DNA of 64,000 nt from Panorpa germanica (lineage: Eukaryota > Arthropoda > Insecta > Mecoptera > Panorpidae), in the NCBI GenBank assembly GCA_963678705.1, contig OY783216.1, positions 14,489,818-14,553,817 on the forward strand, given 5' to 3'. Shown piece after piece: positions 35,301 through 41,300 of this stretch (the first letter of the stretch is position 1; each line of letters begins with the position of its first letter). The notes beneath the pieces are model-generated. The model was not told where the DNA came from and did not search any database. It was given only the letters and a program-made list of their open reading frames with translations. A program made the translations under genes and the position numbers.

Positions 35301-38300
35301 CCCAAATTTTGAAAAATAGTTGGTCAAATAACGCATGAATTGAAAAAATTTTTTATTTTGATATAAAAAATATAATATATTTCCTTAGTCAGTTTGAATG
35401 AAAAATTAATTGTTATAATATGTAAAATTAATATAGGACGAATTTATTTATTATTTCAGTTTAAAAATGGAATTAAATTTTAACATGAAATTCAAGCCAC
35501 ACACAAAAAACAAACGTCGCTTGCGACGGGGGTAAAAGCTAGTATATTATAATGTCCCAGGTGTATATTTATATTCTTATGATCTTATGATCTTGTATTC
35601 TTATATGTTTATATGTTTGGTTCAAATTTTGAATGGCATCTCGAAAACGGCTCCAGGGAAGTTTTTGAAAATTTCCTATTTAGTAGAGAAAAAAATTCTA
35701 AGACTTTTGGCGTCCCCGGATTTTCCCCTGAATTTTCTGGAAACCCGTAATTTTGGAAAAACTGGAAAAAAAGTGATCCCTTTTTTGCTGTATTACTTTT
35801 AATTCGTAGAAGATAGAAAGTTGAAATTTTGCATGTGTATTGAGCTATTTAATGCTGACATTTCTCAAAAATTAAAATTTCAAAAATTGAAAAAGGGGGG
35901 GTTCAAGAAATTCGGGGGCCCGGTAGGGAACTTTTGAGAAAGTTCATATTCTGGATTCTAGAATAATTAAGTATATTATTAATAAAAAAAAATTCAAAAT
36001 TTCAAAATTTTGTTTGGGGGCACGGGGGGCAGTATTTGCCGAGAGTAAAAATTGTGCTAGAAAGTTAAAATTTTGTATATAGACTAACCTTGGTAACTTA
36101 TTTACGAATCAAAAAAAAAAATTCCAAATTTTGAAAAAAAATTGGTCAAATAACGCATAAATTGAAAATATTTTTTATTTTGATAAAAAAAATATATTTT
36201 TTAGTCAATTTATATGTGTCAATGCATTTGTGCGAGTTTATTTATTATTTCAATTTAAAAATAGAACAGTGAAATATGAAATTTAATTACGAATTATTTT
36301 ATTGGATTCAAATGATACACCCCAAAAAGACGTCGCATTCCGACGGGGGTAAACTCAAGTCTATTATAATGTACCAGCTGTATATTTATATTCTTATATG
36401 TTTATGTCTTTATATGTTTGGTTCGAATTTTGTATGGCATCTTGAAAACGGCTGCAGGGAAGTTTTTAAAAATTTCCTATTTCGTAGAGAGAAAAATTCT
36501 AAGACTTTTGGCGTCCCCGGATTTTTCCCTGAATTTCCTGGAATCCCGTAATTTTGGAAAAACTGGAAAAAAAGTGATCCCTTTTTTGCTGTATTACTTT
36601 TAATTCGTATAAGATAGAAAAATGAAATTTTGCATGTGTATTAAGGTATTCAATGCTGACATTTCTCAAAAATTAGAAATTCAAAAATTGAAAAGGGGGG
36701 GGTTTAAGAAATTCGGGGGCCCGGCAAGGAACTTTGGAGAAAATTCATTTTCTGGATTCTAGAATAATTAAGTATATTATTAATAAAAAAAAAATTCAAA
36801 ATTTTAAAATTTTATTGGAATGCACGGGGGCAGTATTTGCCGAGAGTAAAAATTGTACTAGAAAGTTGAAATTTTGTATATAGGCTAACCTTGGCAACTT
36901 TTTTACGAATCGAAAAAAAAATCCCAAATTTTGGAAAAAAATTGGTCAAATATCGCATAAATTCAAAATATTTTTTATTTTGATATAAAAAATGTATTTT
37001 CTTAGTCAGTTTGTATGAAAAATTAATTGTTATTAAATGTTAAATCAATATAGGACGAGTTTATTTATTATTTCAATTTAAAAATGTAATTAAATTTTGA
37101 CTTGAAATTCAAGCCACTCACAAAAAACAAACGTCGCTTGCGACGGGGGTAAAAGCTAGTTTTAATTTAAACAGACTAATCGTTATGCTTATAAAGATTT
37201 ATTAACAAAGTATAATAAAAAATTAATAATATTAAAGTTAAGATATATGTACATATAAGTATATAAATATATGTAGAAAATAATTTAAGAACAAATATAA
37301 TTAGTTTAAGAAATAATAATTATTAAGAACTCTGTAAATATAGGTTAAGAACTTTGCTAATATGAAGTTATGTTTGAATGTTACAAACACTGCTTTGTAA
37401 TGATTGTGGACTACGCTAATGCGTTCGTTCTCATTGTAGTAAGCACACGGTTTCGCCGAACAATAAAAAGACTGATTAAAGCCGTTCGCTGGAGCAATTG
37501 TATGCTGACGGTACATGTTAGCGCGTAAGTTATTGATACTTGTAGATAAACACAGAGTTGTATGGCGTCTTTTTACATTCAGGAATATGTTATTTTAACT
37601 AGTTGTTAAATCATTGTGAATTGTAATTCAGTATAACTATATTATTAGGTGCAATATTGTTATTGTTATCAACGTAAATAGTTAGAGTTTTGCAAACAAA
37701 TGTAGTGTAATAACTTATTGTTTTTATCATTGTAAACCATTGTGATTGTAAACTACGTACTATTGAAACTACGCATTTCGTTGTGATATGCAAGCATTGT
37801 TAGAAGGTTTTCAAACCTATGCATTGTATTTAACTAAGTGTTAATATCATTGTGAACTCTTTTTTGATTTATTAATGTAAATGTAATTGTTTTTTTTGTG
37901 AAATAATTAAATGAAGTACAATTAATAAAGGAGATATATGTTAACCTATCCTTAATATAAACTATATTGTTAATGGGGGCTGAACTAAATTTATTTAACA
38001 TCAAACTGCTATGAAACCACAGCTGGAAATCTAACTCACACTCACTAAGGTGTAAGATAGACCCACATATATGTATTTAAATATTAGCTACGAGAATTTA
38101 CAAGCTATCAACCTAGTGATATATAAAAATTAGTACAGAAATCATAATTAAGAAAAAAAGAATGGATTGAAATATACTTATTTTATTAAAGTAATTAATT
38201 TTTTTTTTCTTGATGGTTTTTCATTAACATAAATTATTTTACATTATATTGGTTGATTTCCACACTATCCTTTTATGGTACATATATTATAATAACTATG

Positions 38301-41300
38301 GCAGCAATCTAATTTGTCTTCGTAGAGCAATTCTCGTTTTTTCAATTAAAGATTTTTTAACACATCATGACAGGTAATAACTTTTCCACTTGCTATTTAT
38401 TTCTGCATCAGTAACATTAATTATTTGATGTTTAATTGGTGAATCAGCGATTATTCTTGTAAACCTTCAGTTTCCAAATTCTCTGAATATTCTAATTTTT
38501 GCAAAGGAACCATGATGGAATAGAATTTTCGTTCTAGTTATAAAGTGGTTTGCAGACGTAATTTTTTTCACATTCAAGTAATTGCCGCATTGAAATATTA
38601 TAAGCTTCAGCAAACTGTCTGTATTTTGCAAACCTGTCTTCAAGGGCATCAATTTGAAACTTTCCTTGCAAAATATATTTAAATTTTAACTCATTGACAC
38701 CGGTGCAGAATCTTCTGCTATACAATACGTAAGAGTATAGGTGCATTTTGGTAATCTTGCTAATAATCAGAAAGACTATGATGCTTTATACATTTTGAAA
38801 TATCTTCCAAATTCTTTATTTCTCTTGCACTGGTATAAATATTAGCACTTTGAATATTTCGCATTATAGCTGCATTTAAGTTTGGGTTTCTAACGCTTCT
38901 GTAACTTCTGTAATTGTTGGCACTTTGTTTATTAGTTTTAATTACACTATATTTCACTAAATTCACACTTCATTAATTTACCTAAATCCCAATTAAATTG
39001 TCACGTTTACAAATTAACAACGCACATCACTTGTTTTTGTTTTAAGGCAGTATTCTACTGTAGAATTTTGAAAAAATCGAAAAAAATTTTTTTTCATATT
39101 TTCAAAATTTAGATATTCAAAATTCCTATTATTTCATGAGTTATAGCCATATAATAATATATAGTTATATATATTATTATATGAGTTATAAAACTTTGAA
39201 CGCGTTTTTCTGGGAACTACTTTTTTCAAGTTCTAATGAACTGATTCACTTCAAATTTGAAGAGGATGTTCCCTATACGTCGCTTCATCGCGTGAACCAT
39301 GCCCAAAACTATAACTTCTCATTTAGTATTTTTTTAAAATTCGGAATTGTTAAAAAAAAATGAAAAAAAATAATTTTTTTTTCAAACTGCCGCCATTTTG
39401 AAAAAAAAATTTACTTCAGCTTATCCAAGGTTCATGCGATAGCGGCATCTATAATAATTAGGAATCCGTCTGTTTTTTATGTTTCAGAACACCAGGAGGG
39501 TTGGAATCATGCACGCCAGGACACCCATTTTTTTTGACCCCCCACTTTGACAGCTCATAACTTTGTCAATTTTAATTTTTTTTTTTTAATAACTTTTTTA
39601 TGTAATAATAAAACATCAATAAACAAATAATAAAAAAATTGTTTGTAGAAATATTTTTTGTTTCCTTCCTACAGCGCTTCTAAAACCGGGCGAAATTCAT
39701 GCCTCTACAGTAGAATACTGCCTTAAATTAAGACTTCAACTGAACTACAGGGTAGGCTAGTTTGGCAAATAGAAGACTACAATGCGTGAGGCCACAGCAT
39801 TTACGACAAAACGCTGTTAGGCTTTGCATCTAAGTGGTGTTGGCTCAACACGGAATTTATTAAAAACAAACTGCTCATATTAAACCACAGTTGAGTTAAT
39901 AAACTCACACTAACCAAGGTGTAAGTAAGATAGATCCACATAGATATAAATATAAATCAAAGTTTAACTGATTACACAGCAAGAGAAGAGAATTAATGAT
40001 AAATAATTGCAGAATCAGTGAAAAATGCAGAATATAAAAATGTTTCTAAGATAACAACCTAACGCAATTATATCACTGGATAACATGCTAGAAGTAGATA
40101 CTAAGCAGGAACAACAGCATGAGTTAAATAATGGCTAATAGAAGATGAAGATTTTGTGTATGCTCCGACAGAGGTGTAAAAAGTACTCAGAACTGTTCGT
40201 GAGGGCTTAAAGCGAGTTTGAAGGCAGCCCGATCGTTTTGCCTTCAGTAGTGTATCTGTAGGCAGTCCTAATGTTCGTGAAAATGACATTGAACAATCTT
40301 GTGATCTTACTGTGGAAGAAGCATTAAATGGTCCGACAGTTTGCTATGGCAGAGGAACTTAAATCATTTGAGGTTAACGAAGCCGGGGAGTTTGTACAGA
40401 TCCTAGATCTAAGTACTATTGTTTCATGTAAATAGGTAATTAAAAAAAAATAATTTATATCGAGCCAAATTAGATTCAAAGTGCTGAAATTGATTAATTG
40501 AAACAAGAATTAACATCTAATTTTAAGATAAAGGATCTAGGATGTATAAAGCAGTGCCTAAGTATGAATGTTAATTTTGATAAGAAAAATGGAGTAATTT
40601 CTATTGATCAAGGACGTTATATTAACCATTAATTTTAAAAGTTTATTATAATTAATAGTAAGACAGATGATACTCCCATTGAACCAAAATTAAATTTAAG
40701 TTTTAAGTTTTATTTATTTAAGATAAGATTTTTCCTTATATTCTAACCGGTTATGGTCACCAGAATAGGAAGAAGCCCAAAAGCCCACTTTAAGTTGTTT
40801 GTATATCTATCTGTTCTTTCCAATAGTAAATACTATTTAATTCAGCTTTCCAATGTTTCGAAGTGTTTGTTTATTTTTAGTAGAGTGACACTCTACTAAA
40901 ATTATTACATTTTTTTGAACAATTTTTGTTATATGCTCGGGCGACTAGCTTTTCAGTTTTTTTTTCAACATCAATATTATTTGCATATATTTTTTAGGCT
41001 TTTTCGAAACATTGGACATCCTCATTTTTCAATTCTTTACTTCAGTCCGTCTTGTCAAGTATCTCGATTTTGTGCCGTGGGTCTCAAATTAAACATGAAT
41101 CATGTATCTCTTTGCCCATAACTGTTTTGGTTTTTTTTTTCCTTTTCGATCGTTCGCACCTTTCCTAATATTACCATTCTCTCGACTATGTTGACTCCTC
41201 CACTTGCTCGTTCATTATTACTTTCTGTCAGCACTGTTACCCACTCCCCATCCTCCTCCGTTGTCAACTTTGATTCTAACATTGTGTAATTAAAGCTTCT

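Larger units (their letters stand above)
24588..37159 (+). repeat. Helitron array 2: sixteen head-to-tail units
   Basis: All units are in plus orientation and abut each other, except for a 382-bp spacer at 26501-26882. There are two kinds of 3' tail. Alpha has GTCGCATTGCGACG, GGGGTAAACT and CAAG/CTAG. Beta has CGTCGCTTGCGACG, GGGGTAAAAG and CTAG. They alternate irregularly: alpha, alpha, truncated, alpha, beta, alpha, alpha, alpha, beta, alpha, beta, alpha, alpha, beta, alpha, beta. Confidence 0.85.

Noticed and set aside
14106..36603. Recurring open frames of 60-140 codons with text such as YGSSKTAPWKFLK and LNFLETRNFGKTGKKV
   Set aside because: They are the same Helitron body read in whichever frame is open. 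Frame and start vary between units, the reading crosses terminal repeats, and there is no codon-like pattern of substitutions by eye.
14030..37159. Array considered as a satellite or a CRISPR-like array
   Set aside because: Units are 0.6-1.0 kb with Helitron termini at each join, unequal lengths and chimeras. No short repeat-spacer pattern exists.
37301..37793. Minus-strand open frames in the copia LTR
   Set aside because: No motif, and the region aligns with another non-coding LTR copy.
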